DNA of 39,799 nucleotides from an uncultured bacterium (GTDB taxonomy: Bacteria > Bacillota > Clostridia > Christensenellales > Borkfalkiaceae). Location: positions 1 to 39,799 of the forward strand of contig CATKAP010000219.1 in NCBI GenBank assembly GCA_949746255.1. The letters are read 5' to 3'. The notes below the pieces were generated by a model. The model searched no databases. It was not told the DNA's origin and saw only the letters and a list, made by a program, of their open reading frames with translations. Position 1 is the stretch's first letter. The number at the start of each line of letters is the position of its first letter. Both the position numbers and the translations under genes were made by a program. Of the stretch, positions 10,907 to 20,065 are shown in pieces.

Positions 10907-10966
10907 CGCCAAAATTCCTTCAAACAAAAACTCAAATCACACTAAGTTTAATAGTGAGGAAAAACT

Positions 10967-13900
10967 ATGAAAAAAACAAATTCCAACGGCGTTACAGCCG
11001 CGGTAAAATTCAAAAAAATCAGAAGCGGCGCTTTGGGTACGCTTACTTTGAGCTTTTTATGTTGTCTTACGGCGGGGCTTGCGGGTATTTTCGGCGTTTC
11101 CGCGGCAGGTCTGCCGTTTGCACGCGCGGACGCTTCGGGCAACATAAACGTAGGCTCGCTTTTCAAAGGTAATAATCCGGACAGGGCGGTCTTGGAAAAG
11201 TTTTATAACGCGCTTTCCGAAGATAAGTCGGTAAGCAGTATAGCGGAAGTAGAACGTTCATTAACCAACAGCAAAGGCACGTTGGATTCCGAGGAGCTTC
11301 GCGCGTTAAACAATAATAACGATACTTTGGTCACTATGGGCGCGGATATGGAGTGGACGGTTACATACGTTTCCCACGACGCTAACGGCAATGTTATTGC
11401 CACATTGTGGTTAAACGACGGCGGACACACTTTTCTCAGCCCTTATTCCGGCGGTTATACCGGCGGAAGAAAGCTGCAGTATCCCGGGGATTTGTATTCT
11501 TCCAGTTATATTCGTTCTTTGTTAAACGGTACAACATACATAACGACAACAAGTACAAGTACAGTTCTTAATTCGGCGTATACGGTAACTTCCGCTTCGC
11601 AGTATTTTATAAATAGTACCGGTAAAGGGCAAAATGCGAAGTATAAAAGCTTTATAGAAAATTTCGGCGAGTATATGGTTACGCCGAAGGACGTAAGCTG
11701 GCAAATTAATCCCACTGAGGAATCGAACGAAAAGTGCGGCTGGCTGGGAGGTTCTGTTCCGTCTAACTCCTTGTTAAATTCAACTTTTGCAATATACGGT
11801 AACGCTACCAACGGAGACAAAACAAGCAACGATTACACCGCAAAGGGAAACGCGGCAAACGGCACGCAATACGACGCGTGGGGCAACGACTATTTTTGGC
11901 TTCCTTCACGCGGAGAAGTAGGACACGGCGAAGACGGTTCGCATTATATCGGTCTTTGGGCTACTTCGATAAATCAAAGAAAAAGCGATACGGGAGTTAA
12001 AAGCGGCAATTTAAATACAAGCACCGTAAACGGTTCTTATAATCATTATTGGCTCAGATCCGGAGCGGTTGCTACGGAAAATTACGTGCATTGGGTTCAA
12101 GCAAACGGTACGGTGGGCGCAAGCGGCGATCCCTACGTTTGCTGTGCGGTTCGTCCTGCGTTCCACCTCAATTTAACCGCGCTCGAAAACGCCACCAAAC
12201 AGGCGCAGGATAATAAAGATTTGGAAAACGCATGGAACAACGCCGTTAACGAAAGTCTTATAAGCGGCGGAAAGCAGGTTGCCTTCAACCTTACCCACGA
12301 TTGGATTGCAACCGAAAAGACCGACGGCGCGGAGGGAAGAACGTATTTCGGCGAGGGCGTAGGCTTTGACGAATTCGGCAGAATCTTTGTTCCCGCGGGC
12401 GCAAACGTAAAAATCAACTTAAACGGTTACACAATAGACAGAAATTTAATAAGCAAAGAAGCTCAGGCTAACGGCAATGTAATGTACATAAACGGCTCTC
12501 TGGAAATAGACGACTCTACGGGCAGAGGCAGAATTACCGGCGGCAATTCAAATATGGTTGATGTCGGTTCAGAGGGTTGGGGCGGATGTATTTGTGCGGA
12601 CGGAGGCACGCTTGTAATAACAAACGGAAATATAACCGGTAACTGGGGTAGATTCGGAGGTGGCATATTCGCCGCTAATAAAGCTAAAATTATAATTAAC
12701 GGCGGTACGGTTTCGTATAACAAATCGTTACAGCACGGCGGCGGGATTTATGTTTTTGCGGATTGTATTTTAGAGCTGAACGGCGGTACAATTTCAGGTA
12801 ATACGGCTTTGGGCGACGGTGGCGGGATTGCTTTTTCCGATGCATACGGCGTGATTAACGGCGGTACGTTACATGGTAACTCTGCGCGCGACGGCGGCGC
12901 TATGGACTTAGTGCGTACTACCTGCGTAATGAACGGCGGCGTAATAACGGACAACGTTGCGCGCGACGGCGGCATATACATACACATTAAAAATGAATTT
13001 ATATTAAACGGCGGTACAATCGGCAAAAATCGCGCGGTACAGGGCGGCGGAGTGTATGCCGATAAAGAAGGTAATTCTATTACCATAAACGGCGGTGAAA
13101 TCAGCCAAAACACTGTGCAAAAACGCGGCGGAGGCATTTATTCCGAAAGTCCTCTTACCATAAACGGCGGTAAAATAAGCGAAAACAATGCCATGATGTC
13201 CAACGAATTCCGTCCCGATTCCGAAAAAGTGTACGGCGGCGGAGGCGTTTTTATCGACGGCGCGCCAATGTTAATGTATAACGGCGAAGTTTCTGAAAAC
13301 AACGCGGACGCGGGCGGCGGTTTTTATCTGATGGGTGAAGACTGCAAATCGGTTATTTACGGCGGGAACATAACTTATAATTTTTCCACGCGTTCTCAGG
13401 GCGGAGGTATTTATACGATAGAAAGCGCGACGCTTACTGTTTGGGACGGCAATATATCTTATAATTACATTAAAAATGCCCAGGAAAATGTCGGCGGCGG
13501 CGCAATATATTTGACCGGTTCGTCTACGGTTACGGTAAACGGCGGTACTTTTACCGGAAATCATACCGATAATACCGGTTCCGCAATATGTATCAGTAAA
13601 GGCGCAAAGGCGCTTAATTTCAACGGCGGCATTGTTTCCGGAAATTATTCAACTAACAGCCCTACAAACACCGCCAGCGTAGCCGTTTATCATATGACGG
13701 GACCAACGTCTACAAGTCAGGTAAATATATCGGGCGGAGTTATCGCGGGTAACTATAATCAAAACAATAAAAACGCGGATTTTTTCCCCGGCGGAGCAAG
13801 AAATACGTTCAATGTGAGCGGCAAACTTGCAAGCGGTACGAAAATAGGTTTATATCCCAGCCTTTGGGGCGCGGCAATTTCAAGCGGTTATACTACCAAA

Positions 13901-16900
13901 GGCAACGCGGTTTCGGACGCTTCCAAATATTTCTTTGCGAACGTGGGTGTTCTTTCCAATGCCGGCGGGGAAGTGGTGCTTACTACCGGCGGAGATAATT
14001 CTTTCTCAAACGCTGTCTGGACTTATACCGACGGAACCGAAACGGTTACGGCAAACGGTAACTACGTTTCCGTTCCTTATCAGACGGGTAAAGTTTGGAC
14101 GGTGACAAGCACGGCCGCCATAACTTCGGTTAAAGACGCTGCGGGAAGACCCGTTTCCGTTTTAACCAACGTAGGCAAGTATACATTTATTACAAATACG
14201 AATATTTATTTCACTTTTGAGATTCTTCCCGAAGATATCAGCGGGGCCGAAGTAAACGTTGCAACGCTTGTTTATAACGGCGAAGCGCTTACGCCCAAAA
14301 CCACGGTAACGCTTAACGGAGTTACGCTTACAAAAGGAACCGATTACGCGCTTGAATATTCCAATAACGTAAACGCGGGCGATAATGCCGTGGTTACGGT
14401 AAGAGGCTTGGGAAATTATTCCGGCGTTATAAACAAAAAATTTACTATTGAACAGCGCAACCTGAATTTGCGTTGGGGCAATTTACAGGCGATGTTCGAC
14501 GGAACCGCGAAGTCTGCCACGGCGATAGTGGAAGGCGCGGTGCAGGGCGATCCGGTATCGGCGGTTCTTGCGTATACTACCGAAGAAGACGAGTACGTTT
14601 CTCCTGTAAACGCCGGTTTCTATTATGTATACGCAACTTTCAGCGCCGGCAAAAATTATAAGCTTGCCCAAAACGTTTCGTTCAGACAGTCGTTTGAAAT
14701 AAAACGCCGTCCCGTTGACGTTTATCTGGAATCCGATTCCGGAGTGTATACGGGAGAAAGTCAGGAAATCAACGCGTATTATACCGACGTAAAAGGCGAT
14801 AAACAGAATATAGGCTATACTTTGTCGGGAGATATCACGGGCGGTTTTGCCGTTAAACCGGGCGTTTACACCGTGAACGTTGCTGCGGTTTCGTCCGACG
14901 GCAATTATATAGTTTCCGGCGCTACGCAAAAAATTTCTTACGAGATAAAGCGCGCGCCTTTGACGGGAACATGGGGCGACGTTTCGTTTGTTTACGACGG
15001 TGAAATCAAAGAACCCGTTTTAACGCTTGACGGCGGCGACGGAACGGTTTCCTATCAGTATTATATCGGAATTGAGGATTCCAGATTTGACGTAAAAGAT
15101 TCCGTTTCGTACATAAAAGACGCGGGAACTTATACAGTACGAGCTTTTCTTTCAAGTTCCAATTACGTTTTGACCGACGACAAAGGCGAAGAAGTTGAAT
15201 TTTTACAGCAAATTATAACCGTTGAAAAAGGCACGCTTGCCCCCGACGTAGCAGCTTCGGCGGAATATAGCGGAAACGCTCTTTCTCCTTTTACTGAAAC
15301 GCTCGGTTCAGGGTTTATAGTAACTTTTGAAAAAGACGGCGCGGAAATAGAGGGGTTGCCGGTTGACGCGGGAGAATATTCTTATACCGTAACAGACGAA
15401 AAAGGCAATTATAACGACTATAACGGAACGTTTACCGTTACGCGGAAAACCATTGTCGTAGATTGGTCGCACGACGGTTTTGCAATGGAGCAGGACGGAA
15501 AGTTTACATGGCTTTACGACGGAAAATATCATTTGCCCAAGGCAACGATTACCGACGGTAACCGCGAAGTTCCGGGAATTAAGGTTGACGTTGAACAGAA
15601 GTCGGTAGGCGATTATACGGCTACGGCGACGTTGCCTGAAAACGGTAATTACGTTTTGCAAAACGCAACAAAGAGTTTCGGAATTATAAAAAGCCGCGTA
15701 ACGGCGTTACAGTGGCGGCAAAAAGACGGTTCGGCTATTGCCGATAGAGATAAACTCAGTTATCAATGGATAGCGGTGTACGGCGCGAACGGTCCGGGAC
15801 TTAAAGCGTTCGGTGTGCTTACGGCGGCAGGTTCCGGCGTTTCGTTCGTATCGGAAAAACAAGCCGTTATAGAGCTTGACGTAAAATATAACGAAAACGA
15901 CGGGTATAACCCCGGCGGATATTGGGTGACGGAAGAAACCGCCGACGCGGAAAAGCAGTACGTTGCGAAAGTTGCGCTTAAATCGGGAGATACGGCAGAT
16001 TGCAACATGACCAATCAGTTTATTGCCGACAATACCCGCGGGTTCAACGTGACCAAGCTTGTTATTTCGACGGATATAAAATACGCTACCGTTTACTGGA
16101 TTATCGAAAGCGTTGTCGGCGGGGTACCCAAACATACCGTGCTCGGAGAAATAGAGGAAACCGACAACGGCGACGGAACAAAGAGTTACAGTCTGAAAAT
16201 AAACGGAGAATGTAAATTCAAGTACAACGGTTCGGAACAGGCGCCGAAAGCGATAGTTGCGTTCGAGGGGTACGACCCCGAAGCTCCTTCGGCAGGTTCG
16301 TTCGCAGTGTTGGAAGTACACGGCGGGCAGACGGACGCGGGCGTATATCATGCGTTTATTTCTTCAGACGTTCAGTATAACGTCCGTCCCGAAATAATGA
16401 TGTTCGGGTTTGAAATAGAAAAACTTATTATAACTTCTATAGAGTGGAGCGGCAACGCGGATAACGGCGGTAAATTCGAATGGCAGTATGACGGACTTAT
16501 GCACGGACCTACGGCGCAGGGCAGAACGGACGACGGCGTGGCTTGCCCCGTAACGGTTACGGGCGCAATCAACGCGGGAGTGTACCGCGCAAGACTTACG
16601 GCGGGCCGTAACTATGAGTTTGCCGCGGAAGTGGAAGGCGGTTTGGAGCATGAATATACCGTAAATAAGTTTAATATCGATAAAACGCAGATAGTATGGG
16701 ATACTACGGGTGGAACGGCAAAAACGGACGAGAACGGAACGTATTACGAATATATTTACGACGGCGTTACATTGTTCGGACCTACCGCAAGTTTCACGGT
16801 CGAAATAAACGGCGCGAAGATAGGCGGAACGCTTACCGTAATCGGCAGAACCTCCGCGGAGGGCATGCATTATGTTTATGCGTTTATTCCCACAACGGCA

Positions 16901-19066
16901 AACCCGGTTTTTGCAAATCTTTCTCTTGAAATGAAAGACGCTACATGCCGCTTCAGCGTGCGCCGCGCATCGAAACACGAAGTACATTGGTCGTTAAGCG
17001 AGGGCGGCGCGGAAGAAACGGGCAACCTTTTCTTTACCTACGACGGAGTTACCGATTTCAAGCCTTACGCTTATTTTATAGATGACGAAGGAAATAAAGT
17101 CGGTTTAAACGTGCTCGGTTCGGGTATGCAGGCGGGTGTATATACGGCGGAAATTTTCGATAACGATTACCCGTTTGCAAACGGCGTGAAGAAAAATTTC
17201 ACCGTTTTGCGCGTGACGGTTAAAGTCAATCTTGTAAACGGCTCGTTCGTTTACGACGGCAAAGCGCATTCTCCGGAAATTACTTTGAGTATAGTAAACG
17301 GAGAACCTACGGCGGAACGCTTGGATTTACATTTTGAAATAACTTCGGCGATTGAAGCCGGCGCGCATACCGCGGTCGTTACTTTGCTTGACAGAAATTA
17401 CGTTTTGCAGAGCAATACCGTCGAGTTCAATATAGCCAAACAAAGTTTGCAAATAGTTTGGGATGAGAAGGTTACTTTCGAATATAAAGATACCGTGTAT
17501 AAGCCCGGAATTTCCGCAATTAATATGAACGGCGCGGCGGTTAATCTTCCCGACGCGACGGTTACGGTTACGGGCGCTGAAAAGAACGTGGGCGTTTATA
17601 CCGCGCATGCCGTTATCGATAATCCCAACTATGTCCTTAATAACGCCGACATAGAGTTTGAAATTACTCCGTTCGAAATTACTGTTGAATGGACGGGTAC
17701 GGGCGAAGACGGCGACGTTTTCGAGTGGCAATACGATTCCGAAAAAATAAATAAACCCACTGCTTCGTTCACCGACTGGAAGGGCGATAAAACAGACTTA
17801 ACGGTTGTCGGCGGAGGCATAGACGCAGGCGAATATACCGCGACGGCAATCGCTCCCGTAAATTGTAAGTTCAAATTTACTACGGGTGAAAACGCGTCGG
17901 AGCGCGCGTATAAGATTATTGCAGGTAAAATAACTTCTATTATCTGGGAAGCGGGCGCGGGATTGACAGACGACGGCGAAGGCGGATATTATTACGAATA
18001 CGACGGCAACACGCCTGTAATAGAGGCCTATGTGGACAACGGCGGCGTTAAGGGCGAGAAGCTTGTTATTACCGGCGTGGGTATCGACGCTAATACATAC
18101 ACGGCGACGGCGCTTCCCCGCAACGCGGCGAATATTGCTTTCGACGGCGTATCCAACACGTTAAAGATCACGGTTAACCCCAAAGAAGTTTCGGTTGAAT
18201 GGACTGCGAGCAAAGACGTAACCGTATCTGCTTCCGGCGAATATATCTGGGCTTACGACGGAGCCGTTCATACTCTTACCGCCTCGATAGAAGGCGTTAA
18301 CGGCAAAATACAGGTGCCTGTAAGCGGCGGCGAGGTTTCCGCAGTAGGAGAATATACCGCCACGGCAGTTGACGTATTGAACAATTATTCGTTTACCGAA
18401 GCCAGCGCGGAAAAGCAGATTATCGTTAAAGCCAAAACGGTAGAATTCGAATGGACCGCGCAGGACGGAACGTATAATGCGGACGACGATTCTTACGAGT
18501 TTGTTTACAACGGCAGGGCGCAGATTCCTACCGTTAACGTAACAACCGAAGGCGTTTCCGGATTGACGTTGGTTTACAGAATTTACGACGACGGTTTCAA
18601 TCCCGTAAAGGCGGCTATAAACGCGGGTACATACTACGTTTACGTAAGTGCGGCAATTCCCAGCAATTACGCTTTCGACGAAAATGATGCAGATGAAAAC
18701 GGCGATATTTCTGTAACTATTATCATTAAACGTAAAGAAGTAAGCGTAAAATGGGGAGCTTTGCGGCTCGTTTACAGCGGTTCGGCTCAAGCGCCGGAAG
18801 CCTGGTTTACCGACGTAAACAATCAATTGGTTAAACTTGCAGTAAGCGGCGCGCAGACGGAAGTTGGAACGGGTTACTCCGTAACGGCGGACTTTGTTAA
18901 CGCTTCGCTTGCGGAAAACTACTCGTTAACGGACGAACAGTCGACGTTTGCCATCGAAAAACAGTTTATGGATAAAGTTGAATGGGATTGGGAAAACGGC
19001 GAATGGAAAGACGCGCCGCAGAAAACTGACCCTGACGACGAAGAACAAACAACTTCCGGCAATTAA
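10967..19066 (+). CDS. Giant secreted surface protein: signal peptide, DUF6273-like domain, beta-helix, MBG/Ig-like repeats, no C-terminal anchor
   Basis: Paralogue of the preceding gene, 2699 aa. The ATG is set by GAGGA 6 nt upstream. A long signal peptide (basic start, hydrophobic residues about 21-47) leads to a probable cleavage near ARA-D at residue 54. Residues about 128-404 form a clear DUF6273-like domain (SSYIRSLLNG, HYWLRSG, VRPAFHLNL). The shared FGEGVGFDEFGR linker follows, then a shorter beta-helix at about 540-940 and about eighteen Ig-like repeats from about 1089. The protein stops just after a new repeat begins (MDKVEWDWENGEW) and ends in a polar acidic tail without TM, LPXTG or SLH. 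It may be released, or held by its anchored sister or by the wall. It shares order and linkers with the first protein but is diverged at DNA level, so the duplication is old. Function is unknown; adhesion is inferred. Confidence 0.88.
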   Translation: MKKTNSNGVTAAVKFKKIRSGALGTLTLSFLCCLTAGLAGIFGVSAAGLPFARADASGNINVGSLFKGNNPDRAVLEKFYNALSEDKSVSSIAEVERSLTNSKGTLDSEELRALNNNNDTLVTMGADMEWTVTYVSHDANGNVIATLWLNDGGHTFLSPYSGGYTGGRKLQYPGDLYSSSYIRSLLNGTTYITTTSTSTVLNSAYTVTSASQYFINSTGKGQNAKYKSFIENFGEYMVTPKDVSWQINPTEESNEKCGWLGGSVPSNSLLNSTFAIYGNATNGDKTSNDYTAKGNAANGTQYDAWGNDYFWLPSRGEVGHGEDGSHYIGLWATSINQRKSDTGVKSGNLNTSTVNGSYNHYWLRSGAVATENYVHWVQANGTVGASGDPYVCCAVRPAFHLNLTALENATKQAQDNKDLENAWNNAVNESLISGGKQVAFNLTHDWIATEKTDGAEGRTYFGEGVGFDEFGRIFVPAGANVKINLNGYTIDRNLISKEAQANGNVMYINGSLEIDDSTGRGRITGGNSNMVDVGSEGWGGCICADGGTLVITNGNITGNWGRFGGGIFAANKAKIIINGGTVSYNKSLQHGGGIYVFADCILELNGGTISGNTALGDGGGIAFSDAYGVINGGTLHGNSARDGGAMDLVRTTCVMNGGVITDNVARDGGIYIHIKNEFILNGGTIGKNRAVQGGGVYADKEGNSITINGGEISQNTVQKRGGGIYSESPLTINGGKISENNAMMSNEFRPDSEKVYGGGGVFIDGAPMLMYNGEVSENNADAGGGFYLMGEDCKSVIYGGNITYNFSTRSQGGGIYTIESATLTVWDGNISYNYIKNAQENVGGGAIYLTGSSTVTVNGGTFTGNHTDNTGSAICISKGAKALNFNGGIVSGNYSTNSPTNTASVAVYHMTGPTSTSQVNISGGVIAGNYNQNNKNADFFPGGARNTFNVSGKLASGTKIGLYPSLWGAAISSGYTTKGNAVSDASKYFFANVGVLSNAGGEVVLTTGGDNSFSNAVWTYTDGTETVTANGNYVSVPYQTGKVWTVTSTAAITSVKDAAGRPVSVLTNVGKYTFITNTNIYFTFEILPEDISGAEVNVATLVYNGEALTPKTTVTLNGVTLTKGTDYALEYSNNVNAGDNAVVTVRGLGNYSGVINKKFTIEQRNLNLRWGNLQAMFDGTAKSATAIVEGAVQGDPVSAVLAYTTEEDEYVSPVNAGFYYVYATFSAGKNYKLAQNVSFRQSFEIKRRPVDVYLESDSGVYTGESQEINAYYTDVKGDKQNIGYTLSGDITGGFAVKPGVYTVNVAAVSSDGNYIVSGATQKISYEIKRAPLTGTWGDVSFVYDGEIKEPVLTLDGGDGTVSYQYYIGIEDSRFDVKDSVSYIKDAGTYTVRAFLSSSNYVLTDDKGEEVEFLQQIITVEKGTLAPDVAASAEYSGNALSPFTETLGSGFIVTFEKDGAEIEGLPVDAGEYSYTVTDEKGNYNDYNGTFTVTRKTIVVDWSHDGFAMEQDGKFTWLYDGKYHLPKATITDGNREVPGIKVDVEQKSVGDYTATATLPENGNYVLQNATKSFGIIKSRVTALQWRQKDGSAIADRDKLSYQWIAVYGANGPGLKAFGVLTAAGSGVSFVSEKQAVIELDVKYNENDGYNPGGYWVTEETADAEKQYVAKVALKSGDTADCNMTNQFIADNTRGFNVTKLVISTDIKYATVYWIIESVVGGVPKHTVLGEIEETDNGDGTKSYSLKINGECKFKYNGSEQAPKAIVAFEGYDPEAPSAGSFAVLEVHGGQTDAGVYHAFISSDVQYNVRPEIMMFGFEIEKLIITSIEWSGNADNGGKFEWQYDGLMHGPTAQGRTDDGVACPVTVTGAINAGVYRARLTAGRNYEFAAEVEGGLEHEYTVNKFNIDKTQIVWDTTGGTAKTDENGTYYEYIYDGVTLFGPTASFTVEINGAKIGGTLTVIGRTSAEGMHYVYAFIPTTANPVFANLSLEMKDATCRFSVRRASKHEVHWSLSEGGAEETGNLFFTYDGVTDFKPYAYFIDDEGNKVGLNVLGSGMQAGVYTAEIFDNDYPFANGVKKNFTVLRVTVKVNLVNGSFVYDGKAHSPEITLSIVNGEPTAERLDLHFEITSAIEAGAHTAVVTLLDRNYVLQSNTVEFNIAKQSLQIVWDEKVTFEYKDTVYKPGISAINMNGAAVNLPDATVTVTGAEKNVGVYTAHAVIDNPNYVLNNADIEFEITPFEITVEWTGTGEDGDVFEWQYDSEKINKPTASFTDWKGDKTDLTVVGGGIDAGEYTATAIAPVNCKFKFTTGENASERAYKIIAGKITSIIWEAGAGLTDDGEGGYYYEYDGNTPVIEAYVDNGGVKGEKLVITGVGIDANTYTATALPRNAANIAFDGVSNTLKITVNPKEVSVEWTASKDVTVSASGEYIWAYDGAVHTLTASIEGVNGKIQVPVSGGEVSAVGEYTATAVDVLNNYSFTEASAEKQIIVKAKTVEFEWTAQDGTYNADDDSYEFVYNGRAQIPTVNVTTEGVSGLTLVYRIYDDGFNPVKAAINAGTYYVYVSAAIPSNYAFDENDADENGDISVTIIIKRKEVSVKWGALRLVYSGSAQAPEAWFTDVNNQLVKLAVSGAQTEVGTGYSVTADFVNASLAENYSLTDEQSTFAIEKQFMDKVEWDWENGEWKDAPQKTDPDDEEQTTSGN
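12590..13790 (+). repeat. Beta-helix coding repeats in the second giant protein
   Basis: Roughly fifteen rungs of the same INGG..IS.N..GGGIY type as in the first paralogue, about two thirds as long. Rung number therefore differs between the paralogues while the flanking linkers are kept, which fits gain or loss of rungs by slippage or recombination. Confidence 0.78.
14230..19000 (+). repeat. Tandem Ig-like repeat array in the second giant protein
   Basis: About eighteen modules. The first is of a different sub-type (LVYNGEALTPK, NAGDNAVVTVRG, GNYSG) that is common in clostridial surface proteins. The rest follow the W..YDG..P.A..AG.Y.A scheme of the first paralogue. The last module is cut short after its opening strand. 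Confidence 0.78.
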
Positions 19067-19106
19067 CTGAACGCCGGCTTAAAAAATTTGACGTAATTAT
19101 TAAAAC

Positions 19107-19149
19107 AGTCCGCTATTTTCTCAATCGAAATATAGCGGGCTATTTGTTT
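19107..19149 (+). terminator. Intrinsic terminator after the giant gene pair
   Basis: AGTCCGCTAT pairs with ATAGCGGGCT with one G-U pair, and the stem continues through a mismatch with two more pairs. A T-rich tail (ATTTGTTTG) follows. It ends the giant-gene unit just before a new promoter. Confidence 0.75.
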
Positions 19150-19203
19150 GCAAAAGAAATTACCGTATGGCGGTTTAATTAATTCGGTATTTTAAATTTA
19201 CCG

Positions 19204-19232
19204 TTGACATCGGGATTATTCAGGCGTATAAT
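19204..19232 (+). promoter_or_regulatory. Consensus sigma-A promoter for the SDR/flavoprotein pair
   Basis: Perfect TTGACA, 17-bp spacer, perfect TATAAT, 32 nt before the start codon. The site is preceded by a terminator, so the pair forms its own, probably strongly expressed, transcript. Confidence 0.88.
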
Positions 19233-19264
19233 TTATTTAAATATAAATTAAAAAGAGGTGTTTT

Positions 19265-20065
19265 ATGGCTGATTTGAAGGGAAAAACCGTAATTATTACA
19301 GGTGCGGGAAGAGCTGTTTTAAAGGACGGCAGGTGCGGGTCCATAGGCTACGGCATCGCCACGGCTTTTGCGAAAGAGGGCGCGAATTTGGTTATTACGG
19401 GCAGAAACGTTAAAAAATTAGAGGACGCGAAAGAAGAATTGGAAAGACTTTACGGCGTTAAGGTTTTGTGCGTTCAGGCGGACGTTTCCAAAGAAAACGA
19501 CAATGAAACAGCCGTTAAAAACGTAGTGCAAAAGACGGTTGAAGCGTTCGGAAGAATTGACGCGCTTATCAACAACGCGCAGGCTTCGGCTTCGGGCGTT
19601 ACCCTTGCAGACCATACTCTCGAACAATTCGATTTGGCTGTATATTCGGGACTCTACGCCTCATATCTCTATATGAAATTCTGCTACCCCTATCTCAAGG
19701 AGAGCAAGGGCACGGTTATAAACTTCGCTTCGGGCGCGGGACTTTTCGGAAATTACGGTCAGTGCGCTTACGCCGCCGCAAAAGAGGGTATACGCGGACT
19801 TTCACGCGTTGCCGCAACCGAATGGGGAAAGGACGGTATTAACGTAAACGTCATATGTCCGTTGGCGTGGACGGCGCAGCTTGAAAATTTTCAGCTCGCA
19901 TATCCCGAAGCGTTCAAGGCGAACGTTAAAATGCCGCCTATTGGACATTACGGCGATTCCGAGCTTGAAATAGGCAGAGTGTGCGTTCAGCTTACTTCTT
20001 CCGACTTCAAGTACATGAGCGGTGAAACCATTACTCTCGAAGGCGGCATGGGGTTAAGACCGTAA
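19265..20065 (+). CDS. Short-chain dehydrogenase/reductase with an expanded nucleotide-binding loop
   Basis: NAD(P)-dependent oxidoreductase of the classical SDR fold, 266 aa, cytosolic. An AAGAGGTG ribosome site sets the ATG. The cofactor loop is unusual: TGAGRA (12-17) and GSIGYGIA (25-32) are separated by about seven extra residues, which recalls the split loop of FabI-type enoyl reductases. Arg47 after strand two favours NADP(H). The structural NNAG motif reads NNAQ (103-106). The catalytic triad is intact: Ser156, Tyr169 and Lys173 in YAAAK. The C-terminus has the usual SGETITLEGG. The stop overlaps the next start (TAATG), so it is translationally coupled to a geranylgeranyl-reductase-like flavoprotein and may act on the same lipid or isoprenoid substrate, which is inference. 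The exact substrate is not recognisable. Confidence 0.88.
   Translation: MADLKGKTVIITGAGRAVLKDGRCGSIGYGIATAFAKEGANLVITGRNVKKLEDAKEELERLYGVKVLCVQADVSKENDNETAVKNVVQKTVEAFGRIDALINNAQASASGVTLADHTLEQFDLAVYSGLYASYLYMKFCYPYLKESKGTVINFASGAGLFGNYGQCAYAAAKEGIRGLSRVAATEWGKDGINVNVICPLAWTAQLENFQLAYPEAFKANVKMPPIGHYGDSELEIGRVCVQLTSSDFKYMSGETITLEGGMGLRP

Noticed and set aside
802-18826. Many long minus-strand ORFs inside the giant genes, for example 528 aa at 8974-10560 and 475 aa at 6868-8295
   Set aside because: They are shadows of the Gly/Asn/Ala-rich plus-strand codon usage. They have biased, domain-free composition, and the plus strand carries clear repeats and domains over the same bases.
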